Assembly: GCF_028551275.1 (NCBI RefSeq)
Contig: NZ_CP117025.1
Coordinates: forward strand, 1-64,000
Length of the DNA stretch: 64,000 nucleotides
Source of the DNA: Sphingomonas hankookensis
GTDB taxonomy: Bacteria; Pseudomonadota; Alphaproteobacteria; Sphingomonadales; Sphingomonadaceae
Direction of reading: 5' to 3'
The position numbers were made by a program, and so were the translations under genes. The notes beneath the pieces were generated by a model. The model did not search any database and was not told the origin of the DNA. It saw only the letters and a program-made list of their open reading frames with translations. Below are positions 24,802 to 34,699 of this stretch, in pieces (positions within the stretch are counted from its first letter, which is position 1; every line of letters begins with the position of its first letter).

Positions 24802-25699
24802 GGAAGCTCCTTACCATGGCCGCCGCGATCGACAGCGCGATTTCGGACGGGCCGATCGCCCCGATGTCGAGCCCGACCGGACCGTCGATCCGCTCAAGCC
24901 CCTGCGCCCCGGCAGCGGAGATGCGTTCGAGCCGCGCGGCGTGGCTGCGCCGCGATCCCAGCGCGCCGATATAGGCGGCGGGGGATTTCAGCGCCTCGAT
25001 CAGCGCGGGGTCGTCGATCTTCGTATCGTGGCTGAGGGTCACGACGGCAGTGGCGGCATCGGGCTTCAACGCCTGCAATGCCTCGTCCGGCCAGCGATCG
25101 TCGAGGGTGACGCCGGGGAAGCGCTCTTCGGTCAGGAAGCGGGCGCGCGGGTCGATGACGGTGGTGGCGATGCCCAGTTCGCGCGCCATGCCCGACAGCG
25201 CCTGCGCGATCTGTACCGCGCCGACGATCAGCAGGCGGCGCGGCGGGTCGTAGCGGTTGAGGAACGCGCCCTCCGTCTCGCCGATGCTGGTGCGACCGGT
25301 GGTGCGATCGGTCGACAGGGTGATGGCGCGTCCTTCCGCGCCCGCCGCGTCGATCGCGTCGAACAGCACGGGGTCGAAGCCCTCCGGGTCGACGCGCTGG
25401 ACCATGACCTCGATCTCGCCGCCGCAGGGCAGGCCGACTTCCCACGCGGCGGCGTCGGCCACGCCATAGCGTTTGATGGCGAAGGGCGCGCCGGCGATGA
25501 CGTCGGCGGCGGTGGCGAGGATGTCGCTTTCGACGCAGCCGCCCGATACCGATCCTTCGAAACGGCCGTCCTGATGGACCAACATGTGGCTGCCGCGCGG
25601 GCGGGGCGCGGAGCCCCAGGTCGAGGTGACGGTGGCCAAGGCAAGCGGCGCGCCTGCCCAGTCACGGGCGGCGGTCAGGATGGTGTCGTTGTCGGCCAT
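24791..25699 (-). CDS. XdhC/PaoD-family molybdenum-cofactor insertion chaperone
   Basis: 302 residues. The N-terminal XdhC/CoxI domain has WAGAPLALATVTSTWGSAPR, GGCVESDI and GLPCGGEIEVMVQ. The C-terminal Rossmann-like part has LLIVGAVQIAQALSGMARELG and ALGSRRSHAARLERI. XdhC proteins bind and sulfurate the Mo cofactor and hand it to xanthine-oxidase-family apoenzymes. In E. coli the equivalent paoD adjoins paoABC; here it is about 10 kb away with its MocA partner. The GGCV Cys and the second Cys (PCGGE) needed for cofactor handling are present. Confidence 0.9.
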   Translation of the reverse strand: MADNDTILTAARDWAGAPLALATVTSTWGSAPRPRGSHMLVHQDGRFEGSVSGGCVESDILATAADVIAGAPFAIKRYGVADAAAWEVGLPCGGEIEVMVQRVDPEGFDPVLFDAIDAAGAEGRAITLSTDRTTGRTSIGETEGAFLNRYDPPRRLLIVGAVQIAQALSGMARELGIATTVIDPRARFLTEERFPGVTLDDRWPDEALQALKPDAATAVVTLSHDTKIDDPALIEALKSPAAYIGALGSRRSHAARLERISAAGAQGLERIDGPVGLDIGAIGPSEIALSIAAAMVRSFHAR

Positions 25700-25759
25700 G
25701 ATGTTCCGATGATGGGGGAATTTCGGGCGCGTGGCCAGTGGCGTGGTGCTGCCCCTTGT

Positions 25760-25845
25760 CGTACCCCCGCGCAGGCGGGGGTCCAGGGCGTCGAACGCTA
25801 CCGTTGCGTTGCCTGGCTCTGGACCCCCGCCTGCGCGGGGGTACG
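25760..25845. repeat. Long intergenic palindrome, second copy of the 1759-1838 family
   Basis: The arms GTACCCCCGCGCAGGCGGGG and CCCCGCCTGCGCGGGGGTAC pair over more than 25 bp, with loop sequence different from the copy at 1759. It lies between xdhC and the ClpP-like gene. Confidence 0.8.
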
Positions 25846-25853
25846 GAAAGATG

Positions 25854-26423
25854 TCAGATCACATCCAGCACCAGGCCGCGTTCCTTCGCTTCCTCGGCAC
25901 CGATATACCAGTTGGCCGGGGCCTTCTCGACCAGTTCCTCGAACGGGACCTGCGACCCGGCGACGATCGCGCGGAAGCCCTCTTCCTCGATCTCGACCGA
26001 GGTTTCGATCTCGTGCAGCTTGGCCTTCAGCGTCGCGACCAGCATCTTCAGCGGGCCGGACAGTTCGATGGTGCTGGTCATCTGCCGCTCGTGCAGCATC
26101 AACCGGGTGCCCTTGGTCAGGAAACGCTTGTTGACCTGGAAGGCCGACATGAAGGTCGATCCGGCGGAATAGACCGCGACCTTGCCGAGGAACAGCGCCT
26201 CGCGGCCGGTATAGTCGCGGAGCAGGCGGATATCGTCGCCCATCGCGCGGGCGACTTCGGGATCGCCGCCGAGCGTCGAGATGGAGACGACGAGCGGGCC
26301 TTCTGCGGGGGCGTTCAACAGTTGCTCGCGGAAATTGGCGTACATCGCATGGTCGACCGGGCCGGTCAGATGGATGTGCGGGCGGGCGAGCAGCGGATAA
26401 TCGTTGACGTTGGTGTCGGACAT
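25854..26423 (-). CDS. ClpP-fold serine protease-like protein
   Basis: 189 residues with the ClpP/crotonase fold: LVVSISTLGGDPEVARAMGD (oxyanion-type turn), AVYSAGSTFMSAF (nucleophile-Ser region, diverged from the GQAASMGA form) and LMLHERQM (catalytic-His position). It lacks the N-terminal loops and canonical motif spelling of housekeeping ClpP and has no Clp ATPase neighbour. ATG 26423 follows GAGGGAA at 8 bp; a longer upstream frame is repeat DNA. Substrate unknown; it may be a stand-alone or pseudo-protease. Confidence 0.8.
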   Translation of the reverse strand: MSDTNVNDYPLLARPHIHLTGPVDHAMYANFREQLLNAPAEGPLVVSISTLGGDPEVARAMGDDIRLLRDYTGREALFLGKVAVYSAGSTFMSAFQVNKRFLTKGTRLMLHERQMTSTIELSGPLKMLVATLKAKLHEIETSVEIEEEGFRAIVAGSQVPFEELVEKAPANWYIGAEEAKERGLVLDVI

Positions 26424-26885
26424 GACGGGCGTTCCCTCTGGCGTGGTCGGCGGCGGAACCGGGGGGAGCGGGGTTATGTTCCGGGGATGGGTCGTTGGCG
26501 GGAGAAGAAAGTTCAGAGGCTCGCGCGGAGGCGCGGAGGCGCGGAGACGCGGAGGGGTTTCGTGTCTGGCGGGCGGGCCGTGTCGTTGCGGCATTCGGGT
26601 TCGTGGGGAGAGATGGAGAGAGGCTCGCTGGCGCGAGGAGCGTTACCTCTCCCCATCGTCACCCCGGACTTGATCCGGGGTCCCGCTGCTTAACCCCGTC
26701 GAACAGAAGAAGAAGCGGGACCCCGGGTCAAGCCCGGGGTGACGGGGGTGGGCAGGTTGGCGTCGGGTCGCGACCGCTCCGCTTGCGGAACCCTCCGCAT
26801 CTCCGCGCCTCCGCGCGAACCCCTATCTTCTGCGTCCTTTGTGCCTTCGCGAAACTCCAACTCTTCTTCGCGCCTTCGCGTGAAT
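26424..26885. repeat. Repeat-rich intergenic region, no gene seen
   Basis: It contains a tandem run of GCGGAGGC units (26522-26560) whose complement, CTCCGCGCCTCCGCGC, appears at 26800-26815. Between them is a long palindrome at 26658-26743 with arms GTCACCCCGGACTTGATCCG and CGGGTCAAGCCCGGGGTGAC. The latter family recurs at 31166-31243. No credible coding frame. Confidence 0.7.
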
Positions 26886-26918
26886 CAAAAAGGGCGACCG
26901 GTCCGCACCGATCGCCCT
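26886..26918 (-). terminator. Rho-independent terminator of the sdhCDA operon
   Basis: On the minus strand a GC-rich stem (AGGGCGATCGGT/ACCGGTCGCCCT) is followed directly by TTTTT, 25 bp past the sdhA stop. This is the textbook arrangement for a transcript coming from sdhCDA. Confidence 0.8.
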
Positions 26919-26942
26919 TCCCTCAACCGTTTGAAAACAGGC

Positions 26943-28760
26943 TCAGTACACCCGCTTCTTCGGCTTGATATATTCGATCTCGTCGGTCAGCGTATAGTCG
27001 TGCACCGGGCGATAATCGATCGCGGTGGTGCCGAGCGTGCCGCCCCAGCCGTCGAAGGTCGCGATGGTGTGCTTCATCCAGTTGGCGTCGTCGCGGTCGG
27101 GGAAATCCTCGTTCACGTGCGCGCCGCGGCTTTCCTTGCGGTTCTGCGCCGACTTGATCGTCACCATCGCCTGCGCCAGCAGATTGTCAAGCTCGAGCGT
27201 CTCGACCAGATCGGTGTTCCAGATCAGCGAGTTGTCGGTGACGTGCACGTCGGCGAACGAGCGATAGATATCCTCCATCATCGTCACGCCTTCGTTCAGC
27301 AGCGCGTCGTCGCGGAACACGGCGCAGTGCTTCTGCATCGTCTTCTGCATGTCGAGGCGGATCTGCGCGGTCGGCTTGCTGCCGCTCGCGTTGCGGAACT
27401 TGTCGAGGCGAGCGAGCGCCAGGTCGGCCGATCCTTCCGGCAGCGGCTTGTGCGGGGTGTTGGGCTTCAGGGTTTCCTTGAGCCGCAGACCCGTCGCACG
27501 GCCGAACACGACCAGATCGATCAGCGAGTTGGAGCCGAGGCGGTTGGCGCCGTGCACCGACACGCAGGCCGCTTCGCCGACCGCGAACAGGCCGGGCACG
27601 ACCGCGTCGGGGTTGCCGTCCTTGATGGTCACGACTTCGCCGTGATAGTTACACGGGATGCCGCCCATATTGTAATGGACCGTCGGCGTCACCGGCAGCG
27701 GCTGGCGGGTCAGGTCGACACCGGCGAAGATCTTGCCGGTTTCGGTGATGCCCGGCAGGCGTTCGGCCAGCACCTTGGGATCGATATGGTCGAGGTGCAG
27801 GAAGATATGGTCGCCGTCCTTGCCGACGCCGCGCCCTTCGCGCATCTCCATCGCCATCGACCGGCTGACGACGTCGCGCGAGGCAAGGTCCTTGGCCGAG
27901 GGGGCGTAGCGTTCCATGAACCGCTCGCCATCCTTGTTGGTCAGATAGCCGCCCTCGCCACGCGCGCCCTCGGTGATAAGGACGCCCGCGCCATAGATGC
28001 CGGTCGGGTGGAACTGGACGAATTCCATGTCCTGCAGTGGCAGGCCGGCGCGCAGCACCATGCCGCCGCCGTCGCCGGTGCAGCTATGCGCGGAAGTCGC
28101 CGAGAAATAGCAGCGGCCATAGCCGCCGGTCGCCAGCACCACCGAATGCGCGCGGAAGCGGTGGATCGACCCGTCTTCCATGCACAGCGCGATCACGCCG
28201 CGGCAGACCTTGCCCTCGGGCGTGTCCTCCATGATCAGGTCGAGCGCGAAATATTCGATGAAGAAGTCGGCGTCATACTTCAGCGACTGCTGGTACAGCG
28301 CGTGGAGCATGGCGTGGCCGGTACGGTCGGCGGCGGCGCAGGTGCGCTGCACCGGGGGGCCTTCGCCCATATTCTGCATATGGCCGCCGAACGGACGCTG
28401 GTAGATCGTCCCGTCCTCGTTGCGGCTGAACGGCACGCCGGCATGTTCCAGCTCGATGACCGCAGCGGGCGCCTCGCGGACCATATACTCGATCGCGTCC
28501 TGGTCGCCGAGCCAGTCGGAGCCCTTGACCGTGTCGTACATGTGCCACGACCAGTGGTCGGGCGAGTTGTTGCCGAGGCTGGCGGCGATGCCGCCCTGCG
28601 CGGCGACGGTGTGCGACCGCGTCGGAAACACCTTGGTGATGCAGGCGGTCTTCAGGCCGGCTTCGGCGATGCCCATGGTGGCGCGAAGGCCGGAACCGCC
28701 CGCGCCCACGACGATCGCGTCATAGGTGTGGTCGATGATCTTGTAAGCGTCGGTGGCCAT
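26943..28760 (-). CDS. sdhA: Succinate dehydrogenase flavoprotein subunit
   Basis: 605-residue catalytic subunit of complex II, oxidising succinate to fumarate on the cytoplasmic membrane face. The FAD-binding motif is [23 protein letters not shown] holds the flavin-linked His, and the substrate loop lies in [21 protein letters not shown]; the C-terminal [17 protein letters not shown] is conserved. ATG 28760 shares a base with the sdhD stop (TAATG). Operon order sdhC-sdhD-sdhA. The usual next gene, sdhB, is missing here and lies at 40029. Confidence 0.97.
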   Translation of the reverse strand: MATDAYKIIDHTYDAIVVGAGGSGLRATMGIAEAGLKTACITKVFPTRSHTVAAQGGIAASLGNNSPDHWSWHMYDTVKGSDWLGDQDAIEYMVREAPAAVIELEHAGVPFSRNEDGTIYQRPFGGHMQNMGEGPPVQRTCAAADRTGHAMLHALYQQSLKYDADFFIEYFALDLIMEDTPEGKVCRGVIALCMEDGSIHRFRAHSVVLATGGYGRCYFSATSAHSCTGDGGGMVLRAGLPLQDMEFVQFHPTGIYGAGVLITEGARGEGGYLTNKDGERFMERYAPSAKDLASRDVVSRSMAMEMREGRGVGKDGDHIFLHLDHIDPKVLAERLPGITETGKIFAGVDLTRQPLPVTPTVHYNMGGIPCNYHGEVVTIKDGNPDAVVPGLFAVGEAACVSVHGANRLGSNSLIDLVVFGRATGLRLKETLKPNTPHKPLPEGSADLALARLDKFRNASGSKPTAQIRLDMQKTMQKHCAVFRDDALLNEGVTMMEDIYRSFADVHVTDNSLIWNTDLVETLELDNLLAQAMVTIKSAQNRKESRGAHVNEDFPDRDDANWMKHTIATFDGWGGTLGTTAIDYRPVHDYTLTDEIEYIKPKKRVY

Positions 28761-29146
28761 TATGCGGGCGTCCCGGTGAAAGCGATGCGGAGGATCGAGA
28801 AGGCGGCGAGCAGCCATCCCGCGCCATAGACGAGGTTCAGCGCGATCAGCGCGACGACGCGCGTTTCGTCATGCTGATAATCCTCGATCACGGTCTGCAG
28901 GCCCATCTTGGCATGGTAGAAGACCGAGGTGGCGAGCAGGATCAGCGGCACCGCGCCCCATGCCGACGACACCCACGCATAGACGGTGTCGTAATCATAG
29001 GCGGGCAGCAGCGCGAGCGAGAGCACGAACCACAGCATGAGGACGAGGTTCGAGACCGCCGTCAGCCGCTGATGCCAGAAATGATGCGCGCCGGCCTTGG
29101 CCGATCCCAGGCCGCGCACGCGGCCGATGCTGGTTCCGTTACCCAT
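28760..29146 (-). CDS. sdhD: Succinate dehydrogenase membrane anchor subunit
   Basis: 128 residues with three hydrophobic helices ([59 protein letters not shown]). The haem-ligand region reads [15 protein letters not shown], the conserved H and DY of SdhD. ATG 29146 overlaps the sdhC stop (TGATG). It anchors SdhAB and helps bind ubiquinone and haem b. Confidence 0.93.
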   Translation of the reverse strand: MGNGTSIGRVRGLGSAKAGAHHFWHQRLTAVSNLVLMLWFVLSLALLPAYDYDTVYAWVSSAWGAVPLILLATSVFYHAKMGLQTVIEDYQHDETRVVALIALNLVYGAGWLLAAFSILRIAFTGTPA

Positions 29147-29565
29147 CAGTGCTTCCCCACCAGCAGCCAGGCCCACAGCGCGGCAGTCGCGCAGGCGGCG
29201 AACACGATCGTCGCGACCGCGCTCTGCCGGTTGCCCTTCAGTTCGAAATTCGCGCCGATATCCATGAAGAAATGACGCACGCCGTTGCCGATATGCTGGA
29301 ACAGCGCGAAGCTGAGACCGATGCCGACCAGATAGCCGATGGGCGCGAACGGACCGGTGAACCACGACAGGAAGCGGGCATAGCTGTCCTCGCCACCCGA
29401 CAGCGCGGCCAGCCACCACACGAACAGCGCGAGGCCAACCGTGCCCATGGCGACGCCGGTCGCGCGGTGCAGGATCGACACCAGCATGTTCGGCCCCCAG
29501 CGCCAGACCTGGAGATGGGGCGAAACGGGGCGGTTTTTCGGGCGGACCATGGCCAAGTCGGACAT
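29146..29565 (-). CDS. sdhC: Succinate dehydrogenase cytochrome b556 subunit
   Basis: 139 residues, three helices. The signature [27 protein letters not shown] (quinone-site Ser/Arg and His region) and [14 protein letters not shown] (haem-b His) are all present. First gene of sdhCDA; about 235 bp separate it from the divergent chemoreceptor gene, leaving room for promoters on both sides. Confidence 0.95.
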   Translation of the reverse strand: MSDLAMVRPKNRPVSPHLQVWRWGPNMLVSILHRATGVAMGTVGLALFVWWLAALSGGEDSYARFLSWFTGPFAPIGYLVGIGLSFALFQHIGNGVRHFFMDIGANFELKGNRQSAVATIVFAACATAALWAWLLVGKH

Positions 29566-29801
29566 TCCTCAAAGCAGCGCGCGCAGCCACGTCGGGCGGA
29601 TGCGGATTTCCAGCGATTGTGGCCTATCTACGCACCCGCCCCGCCGATGCAAGTCTGCATGCACGAAAGGGCCGGCCCCGGCATTGCGCGAACGACGCCC
29701 GACCCGTGGTCAACCGACTGTTAACGCCTGCACGTTACCCCCGGCAGCTACAGGGGTCCGCCGTGCCAGTTGCGGGCGCCAGCGAACAGGGGAAGCGAAT
29801 C

Positions 29802-31151
29802 GTGGGGACCAGGAAGCTGCCGGCACCGGAAAGCGTGAGCCGGACGATCGATCTGCAAGAGCGCCTGCACCTGTTCAACATTTCCGCCGAAGACGTGGCC
29901 GCCGCGCGCGAGCTGTGGACCATCATCGAACCGCATGCCCGAGAAGTCGCCGCCGCGCATTTCCAGCAGTCGCAAAAGGTCGGCGGGGCGAACAGCATGC
30001 ACCGCAACTACGACCGGATGATCGAGCTGGGCGTCGCCTATCTGCGCAACCGCTTCACCAACCTGACCGGCCTGGCCTGGGTAGAATCGTGCGAGCGGAC
30101 CGTCGCCAGCGCATTCGCCGCCGACGTCACGCTGACCGCGATCCTGTCGATGGGCGATGCCGGCGCGCGCACGCTGCTGGACGTGCTGCGTCGCGGGATC
30201 GAGGACGAAGCCGCGTTCCGCTATGCCGCCGAGCTGCTGTTCCGGCTGCGGTCGCTGGAATCCGAAGTGTTCGTGTCGCTGTTCAACGCCTATCTCCAAT
30301 ACGATCTGCAGGAATCGCGCGACCAGCTGGCGCATGAGTTCCGCGACAATATCGGCGCGACGGTCGAGCGGGCGAGCCGCGAGAGCGACACGCTGCGCAT
30401 CCATGCCAGCCGGTCTTCGGCCAATGTCCGCGGCATGCTGGGCAAGGCGTCCGAAGTCGCCGCCGCCGCCGAACAGTCGGCGGTCGCGATGCGCGAAGCC
30501 GCCGCCACCTCCGCCGGGCTGATCCGCGCGATCGAGGATGCGCGGATGGAGGTCGAGGCCGCCGCCGAGATCGCCACCCGCGCGTCGGAACAGGCCGGCA
30601 CCGCCGTCGGCATGTCGGAAGCGCTGTCGGACCATGCCAAGTCGATCGAATCGATCCTGGGGCTGATCCGCGACATTGCCGGGCAGACCAACCTGCTGGC
30701 GCTCAACGCCACGATCGAGGCCGCCCGCGCGGGTGATGCCGGCCGCGGCTTTGCGGTGGTGGCGCAGGAGGTGAAGAGCCTCGCCAGCCAGACCGCCCGC
30801 GCGACCGACGACATCGCCGCCAAGATCGCCGCGATCCAGGCGGCCACGCGCTCGACGGTCGAGACCAACGCATCGATCCGCTCGACCGTGACCGAAGTGC
30901 AGGAAAGCGCCAACCGCATCCGCAGCGCGATGGAGGTGCAGGCGCAGACCGTGACCGCGATCACCGCCGCGGTCGACGAAACCGCGCTGGCCGCCGATTC
31001 GATGTCGTCGACCATCGCCGCGATCCGCGAGGATACCGAAACGGTGGCGTCGGAAATCGACCGGGTCGGCGACGGCTTCTTCTTGCTGGACGGCGAGCTG
31101 GGCTCGCTCAAGGCGAGCACCGTCGAGTTCATCAGCAAGGTCGCCGCGTAA
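29802..31151 (+). CDS. Soluble methyl-accepting chemotaxis protein with a globin-like sensor domain
   Basis: 449 residues, no transmembrane segment. The first ~170 resemble the protoglobin/globin-sensor fold of HemAT ([20 protein letters not shown], then HFQQSQ and [14 protein letters not shown]). The rest is a signalling coiled coil with the conserved hairpin [32 protein letters not shown]. The usual proximal-His position seems to be Arg/Asn in this segment, so haem binding is doubtful. The start is probably GTG 29802, with GGGGAAG 6 bp upstream. No che genes are nearby. Confidence 0.87.
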   Translation: MGTRKLPAPESVSRTIDLQERLHLFNISAEDVAAARELWTIIEPHAREVAAAHFQQSQKVGGANSMHRNYDRMIELGVAYLRNRFTNLTGLAWVESCERTVASAFAADVTLTAILSMGDAGARTLLDVLRRGIEDEAAFRYAAELLFRLRSLESEVFVSLFNAYLQYDLQESRDQLAHEFRDNIGATVERASRESDTLRIHASRSSANVRGMLGKASEVAAAAEQSAVAMREAAATSAGLIRAIEDARMEVEAAAEIATRASEQAGTAVGMSEALSDHAKSIESILGLIRDIAGQTNLLALNATIEAARAGDAGRGFAVVAQEVKSLASQTARATDDIAAKIAAIQAATRSTVETNASIRSTVTEVQESANRIRSAMEVQAQTVTAITAAVDETALAADSMSSTIAAIREDTETVASEIDRVGDGFFLLDGELGSLKASTVEFISKVAA

Positions 31152-31165
31152 GCGCGGCACCCCCT

Positions 31166-31243
31166 GCCCCCGGACCTGGTCCGGGGTTCCGCCTCCTACG
31201 GACAGCACCAACAGGAGCGGGACCCCGGATCAAGTCCGGGGGA
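31166..31243. repeat. Long palindrome (CCCCGGACCTGGTCCGGGG family)
   Basis: The arms CCCCCGGACCTGGTCCGGGG and GACCCCGGATCAAGTCCGGG pair with a few mismatches. Related to the palindrome at 26658-26743. It separates the chemoreceptor gene from prmA. Confidence 0.75.
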
Positions 31244-31335
31244 TGTTGCCTTGATCGGGCCGCGCATTGAATGTCCCCGCGCCCGCGCCTACACCGCGCG
31301 GCCATGGCATCCCCGACCCTGACGGCTCCCGCACG

Positions 31336-32271
31336 ATGAGCTGGAAACTCACCCTCCCCTGCACCCGCGCCGAGGCGGAGACGATCGATGCAGCCGAGGA
31401 TTTCGGCATCGATCCCGCGCCGGTGCTGATGACCACCGAGACGGTCGAGGACGATACCGAGACGTGGCGGCTGGACGCCTATTTCGAGGCCGAGCCGGAC
31501 GATGCCGCCATCGCCGCGATCGCCGCGCTGGTGCCGAGTGCGGCGGGCACGCCACCGCAGGTCGAGGCGCTGGGCGACGAGGATTGGGTGACGATGAGCC
31601 AGGCGGGGCTGGAGCCGCTGCATGTCGGGCGCTTCTTCGTCCATACCGCCGCCTATGCCGATGCGGTGCCGGCGGGCGCGCGGGCGTTTTTGATCGATGC
31701 CGGACGGGCGTTCGGGACCGGGCACCACGAGACGACCAGCGGGTGCCTGGCGATGCTCGACCGGATGGCGGACCGGGATTTCCGGAACGTCATCGACCTG
31801 GGCACCGGGACCGGCCTGCTCGCCTTTGCCGCGCGCGAGCTGTGGCCGACGGCGCGGGTGATCGCGACCGATATCGATCCCGTCGCGATCGACGTGACCG
31901 CGGTGAATGCGACGCTGAACGCGGTCGATCGGGTCGAACTGGTGGTGGCCGATGGCGCGCTGTCCGACGATATCACCGCGGCGGCGCCGTACGACCTGTT
32001 GATCGCCAACATCCTTGCCGGGCCGCTGATGTCGATGGCGCCGGAAGTGGCGGCGATCGCCGCCGCCCACGCGACGATCGTGCTGGCCGGGTTGCTGGAG
32101 ACGCAGCGCGCGGATGTGGTCGCGGCCTATGCGGCGTGCGGCTGTTCGCTGGAGGACGTCGACCGGCGGGGCGACTGGAGCGTGCTGCGGCTGACCGCCG
32201 GGGCCGAGCGGTTCGTGCCGACCGCGCCGATCGATCCCAAGGGCCGCGACGGGTGGGCGTTGGATTTGTGA
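31336..32271 (+). CDS. prmA: Ribosomal protein L11 methyltransferase
   Basis: 311 residues. The N-terminal substrate-recognition domain (MSWKLTLPCTRAEAE) leads to a class I SAM methyltransferase domain: FGTGHHETTSGCLAML, motif I VIDLGTGTGLLAFAA, and the NILAGPL motif (LIANILAGPLMSM) that marks PrmA. It trimethylates L11. ATG 31336 is chosen over an upstream in-frame ATG (31267) because the extra residues do not match the family. Confidence 0.95.
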   Translation: MSWKLTLPCTRAEAETIDAAEDFGIDPAPVLMTTETVEDDTETWRLDAYFEAEPDDAAIAAIAALVPSAAGTPPQVEALGDEDWVTMSQAGLEPLHVGRFFVHTAAYADAVPAGARAFLIDAGRAFGTGHHETTSGCLAMLDRMADRDFRNVIDLGTGTGLLAFAARELWPTARVIATDIDPVAIDVTAVNATLNAVDRVELVVADGALSDDITAAAPYDLLIANILAGPLMSMAPEVAAIAAAHATIVLAGLLETQRADVVAAYAACGCSLEDVDRRGDWSVLRLTAGAERFVPTAPIDPKGRDGWALDL

Positions 32272-32274
32272 GAT

Positions 32275-32296
32275 CCTCCCCGCGCAGCGGGGAGGA
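32275..32296. terminator. Hairpin between convergent prmA and phhA
   Basis: TCCTCCCCGC and GCGGGGAGGA pair around a short loop in the 29-bp space between two convergent stops. Neither side has a long T-run, so intrinsic termination is possible but not assured. Confidence 0.5.
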
Positions 32297-32300
32297 GCTT

Positions 32301-33167
32301 TCAGGCCTTCGACCGGGCGTAGTGCTGCGTGCCTTCGGTGACGACGTCATCCTTCGGTAGCACCTCATCCACCGCAATCTCCTGCTCCTCGCGGATCGCT
32401 TCGTAGACCGGCGCGAAGTCGGTCTCGACGGTCAGGCGCAGCAGTTCGTCGAAGCTGGGGATGACGAAATAGGTCTGCTGGAAATCGTCGATCCGGTAAT
32501 CGGTGCGCATCACGCGGGCGAGGTCGAGCATGATCCGGTTGGGGCTGGGATCGTCGAGCGAGAAGCGGGTCTCCGACGCGCTCGACACGATGCCGGCGCC
32601 ATAGATGCGCAGGCCCTCCGGCTCCTGCACCAGCCCGAATTCGACCGTGTACCAGTAGAGCCGCGCCAACTGCTTGAGCGAGCCGAGTTCGAGCGCGCGC
32701 AGGCCGCCGCGGCCATAGGCGGCCAGATAGTCGGCGAAGACCGGGTCGGCGAGCATCGGCACATGGCCGAACACGTCGTGGAAGACGTCGGGTTCCTGCA
32801 GGTAATCGAGCTGGTCGGGGCGGCGGATGAAGTTGCCGGCGACGAAGCGGCGATTGGCCATGTGGGTGAAGAAGACGTCGTCGGGCACCAGCCCGGGCAC
32901 CGCGACCACCCGCCAGCCGGTCAGCGCCTCCAGCCGGTCGGACAGTTCCTCGAAATCGGGGATGCCCGATTCGGACAGCTTGAGCGCATCGAGCCCGCGC
33001 AGGAACGCGTCCGACGCACGACCGGGCAGCAACTTCATCTGCCGCGCATAGAGCGTGTCCCACGTCGCATGGTCTTCGGCGCTATAGGCGTCCCAGCGCT
33101 GCGGGATCGTCCAGTCGGCATTGGCCCCGGCGGGCGGGCGGTCGAGTACATGGGTTTCGCTTGCCAT
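32301..33167 (-). CDS. phhA: Phenylalanine 4-monooxygenase
   Basis: 288 residues. It hydroxylates phenylalanine to tyrosine using tetrahydropterin, O2 and non-haem iron. The iron ligands are visible: two His in FHDVFGHVPML and the Glu in YWYTVEFGL. WRVVAVPGLVPDDVFF and NRRFVAGNFIRR are typical of bacterial enzymes. No regulatory ACT domain, as expected for bacteria. ATG 33167; divergent from a DUF2459 gene only 24 bp away, so their promoters overlap or lie inside the neighbouring gene. Confidence 0.95.
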   Translation of the reverse strand: MASETHVLDRPPAGANADWTIPQRWDAYSAEDHATWDTLYARQMKLLPGRASDAFLRGLDALKLSESGIPDFEELSDRLEALTGWRVVAVPGLVPDDVFFTHMANRRFVAGNFIRRPDQLDYLQEPDVFHDVFGHVPMLADPVFADYLAAYGRGGLRALELGSLKQLARLYWYTVEFGLVQEPEGLRIYGAGIVSSASETRFSLDDPSPNRIMLDLARVMRTDYRIDDFQQTYFVIPSFDELLRLTVETDFAPVYEAIREEQEIAVDEVLPKDDVVTEGTQHYARSKA

Positions 33168-33191
33168 CCGCAAATAGTAGCATGGGAAACG

Positions 33192-33848
33192 ATGCGACGG
33201 AAATGGCTGCGCCGAATGGCTGGTATGGTGGGCGCGGTCGTGCTGACCCTGCTGCTGTACCTGTTCGCCGGGCTGGTCGGCGGGGCGATCCCGGCGGGCG
33301 GACAGGCACCGCCGGCGCAGGGCATCCGCATCTATGTCGAGGATAACGGCATCCATACCGGCATCGTCCTGCCCAAGCATGCCGCGGGCATGGGGTTCGA
33401 CGATCTGGTACGGGCAGGCGATCTGGCCGATCCGCGCTATACCGGCCATGGGTGGCTGTCGATCGGCTGGGGCGACCGCGCCTTTTATCTCGGCACGCCG
33501 AGCTGGGCCGATGTCCGGCCCGCGACCATCGCCGCCGCCGCGATCGGCAGCGATGCGGTCGTGATGCATGTCGGGCACCTGCCGGAGCCGGTAGGCGAGC
33601 CGGGCGTTTATCCGGTGATGCTGACGCCCGACCAATATCGCCGGCTGGTGGCCGCGATCCGCGCGAGCTTTGCCGCGCGGACCGACCCGGTGCATGGCTA
33701 TGGCCCGTCCGATGCCTTCTACGTCGCGCGGGGGCGCTATAGTGCGGTCGAGACGTGCAATTCGTGGACCGGGCGGATGCTGCGCGCGGCGGGCGTGCCG
33801 ATGGGGCGGTGGACGCCGTTTCCGGTGACGGTGACGGCGTGGCTGTAG
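33192..33848 (+). CDS. DUF2459 (TIGR02117) family protein, membrane-anchored
   Basis: 218 residues. One N-terminal hydrophobic segment (MVGAVVLTLLLYLFAGLVGG) acts as an uncleaved anchor or signal. The exported part carries IYVEDNGIHTGIVLP, WLSIGWGDRAFYL and CNSWTGRMLRAAGV, the conserved segments of this uncharacterised family; the Cys-Asn and His positions recall cysteine-peptidase-like folds. ATG 33192 has GGGAAA 3-4 bp upstream. It overlaps the next gene. Confidence 0.82.
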   Translation: MRRKWLRRMAGMVGAVVLTLLLYLFAGLVGGAIPAGGQAPPAQGIRIYVEDNGIHTGIVLPKHAAGMGFDDLVRAGDLADPRYTGHGWLSIGWGDRAFYLGTPSWADVRPATIAAAAIGSDAVVMHVGHLPEPVGEPGVYPVMLTPDQYRRLVAAIRASFAARTDPVHGYGPSDAFYVARGRYSAVETCNSWTGRMLRAAGVPMGRWTPFPVTVTAWL

Positions 33849-34555
33849 AAACCCTGCCCCCGCCCCCGCTCGGCCAGTTCCTGATCGAGACGCCGCGCGC
33901 CGCGCTGGCACTGGCCGGCGTGCCGTTCCGGTGGCGGCAGGCGTTGGCGGGGGTGCCGCGTGCCTCCGGAGAGCCGGTGATGCTGCTGCCCGGCCTGTTC
34001 AACAGTGACCGGTCGATGACGATCATGGCGCGCTATCTGCGCGACTTGGGCCACGCGCCATCCGGCTGGGGATTGGGTCGCAATTTCGGGCAGCGCAGTA
34101 TCGGGACGGATGCGAGCGCGCTGATCGACCGGGTCGATGCTCTGGCACAGGTGGCCGGTCGGCCGGTGGCGATGGTCGGGGTCAGCATGGGGGGGATCAT
34201 GGCGCGGCTGGTCGCGCATCGCCGGCCCGATCTGATCGAACAGGTGGTGACGGTCGCCAGCCCCTATGCCGGGCCGGCGCGATCGACGCGGGTGTGGCGG
34301 CTGTACGAATGGATCAGCGGCGAATCGGTCGACGACCCCGCCGTGTTGGCGCTGGCCGACGAAGTGCGCCGGCCGCTGCCGGTTCCCGCCACCGCGATCT
34401 GGAGCGCCAGCGACGGGCTGGTTAATGGCCTTGGCTGTCATGCGCCGGGTGAACCGGGATGCCGCGCGGTCGAGGTGGTGAGCAGCCATTATGGCGTGCA
34501 GACCCGGCTGATCGTGCTGCGCGCGGTGGCGATGGCGCTGGCGGGGAATCGGTAG
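33839..34555 (+). CDS. Alpha/beta-hydrolase, lipase-like
   Basis: 238 residues. VMLLPGLFNSDRSM is the oxyanion region, VAMVGVSMGGIMA the nucleophile elbow (GVSMG with Ser), and VVSSHYGVQ the likely catalytic His. TGA of the DUF2459 gene overlaps the chosen GTG start at 33839; other in-frame starts exist, so the first ~15 residues are uncertain. Two Cys near the C-terminus (LGCHAPGEPGC) may form a disulfide. Substrate unknown; probably an esterase or lipase. Confidence 0.82.
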   Translation: MAVETLPPPPLGQFLIETPRAALALAGVPFRWRQALAGVPRASGEPVMLLPGLFNSDRSMTIMARYLRDLGHAPSGWGLGRNFGQRSIGTDASALIDRVDALAQVAGRPVAMVGVSMGGIMARLVAHRRPDLIEQVVTVASPYAGPARSTRVWRLYEWISGESVDDPAVLALADEVRRPLPVPATAIWSASDGLVNGLGCHAPGEPGCRAVEVVSSHYGVQTRLIVLRAVAMALAGNR

Positions 34556-34585
34556 GATTTGCTGTTCGTCATACCCCGCCACGGA

Positions 34586-34669
34586 CGTCACCCCAGCGCA
34601 GGCTGGGGTCTCCCGGTTATCGGGCGGGACAGGATCCGCGAGAGACCCCAGCCTGCGCTGGGGTGACGT
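34586..34669. repeat. Long palindrome (GTCACCCCAGCGCAGGCTGG family)
   Basis: The outer arms ACGTCACCCCAGCGCAGGCT and AGCCTGCGCTGGGGTGACGT are perfectly complementary, with an inner imperfect stem. It lies between the hydrolase and a convergent lipoprotein gene. Confidence 0.8.
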
Positions 34670-34699
34670 TTGGGACGAGCGCCGATTCTCGGTGACCGC

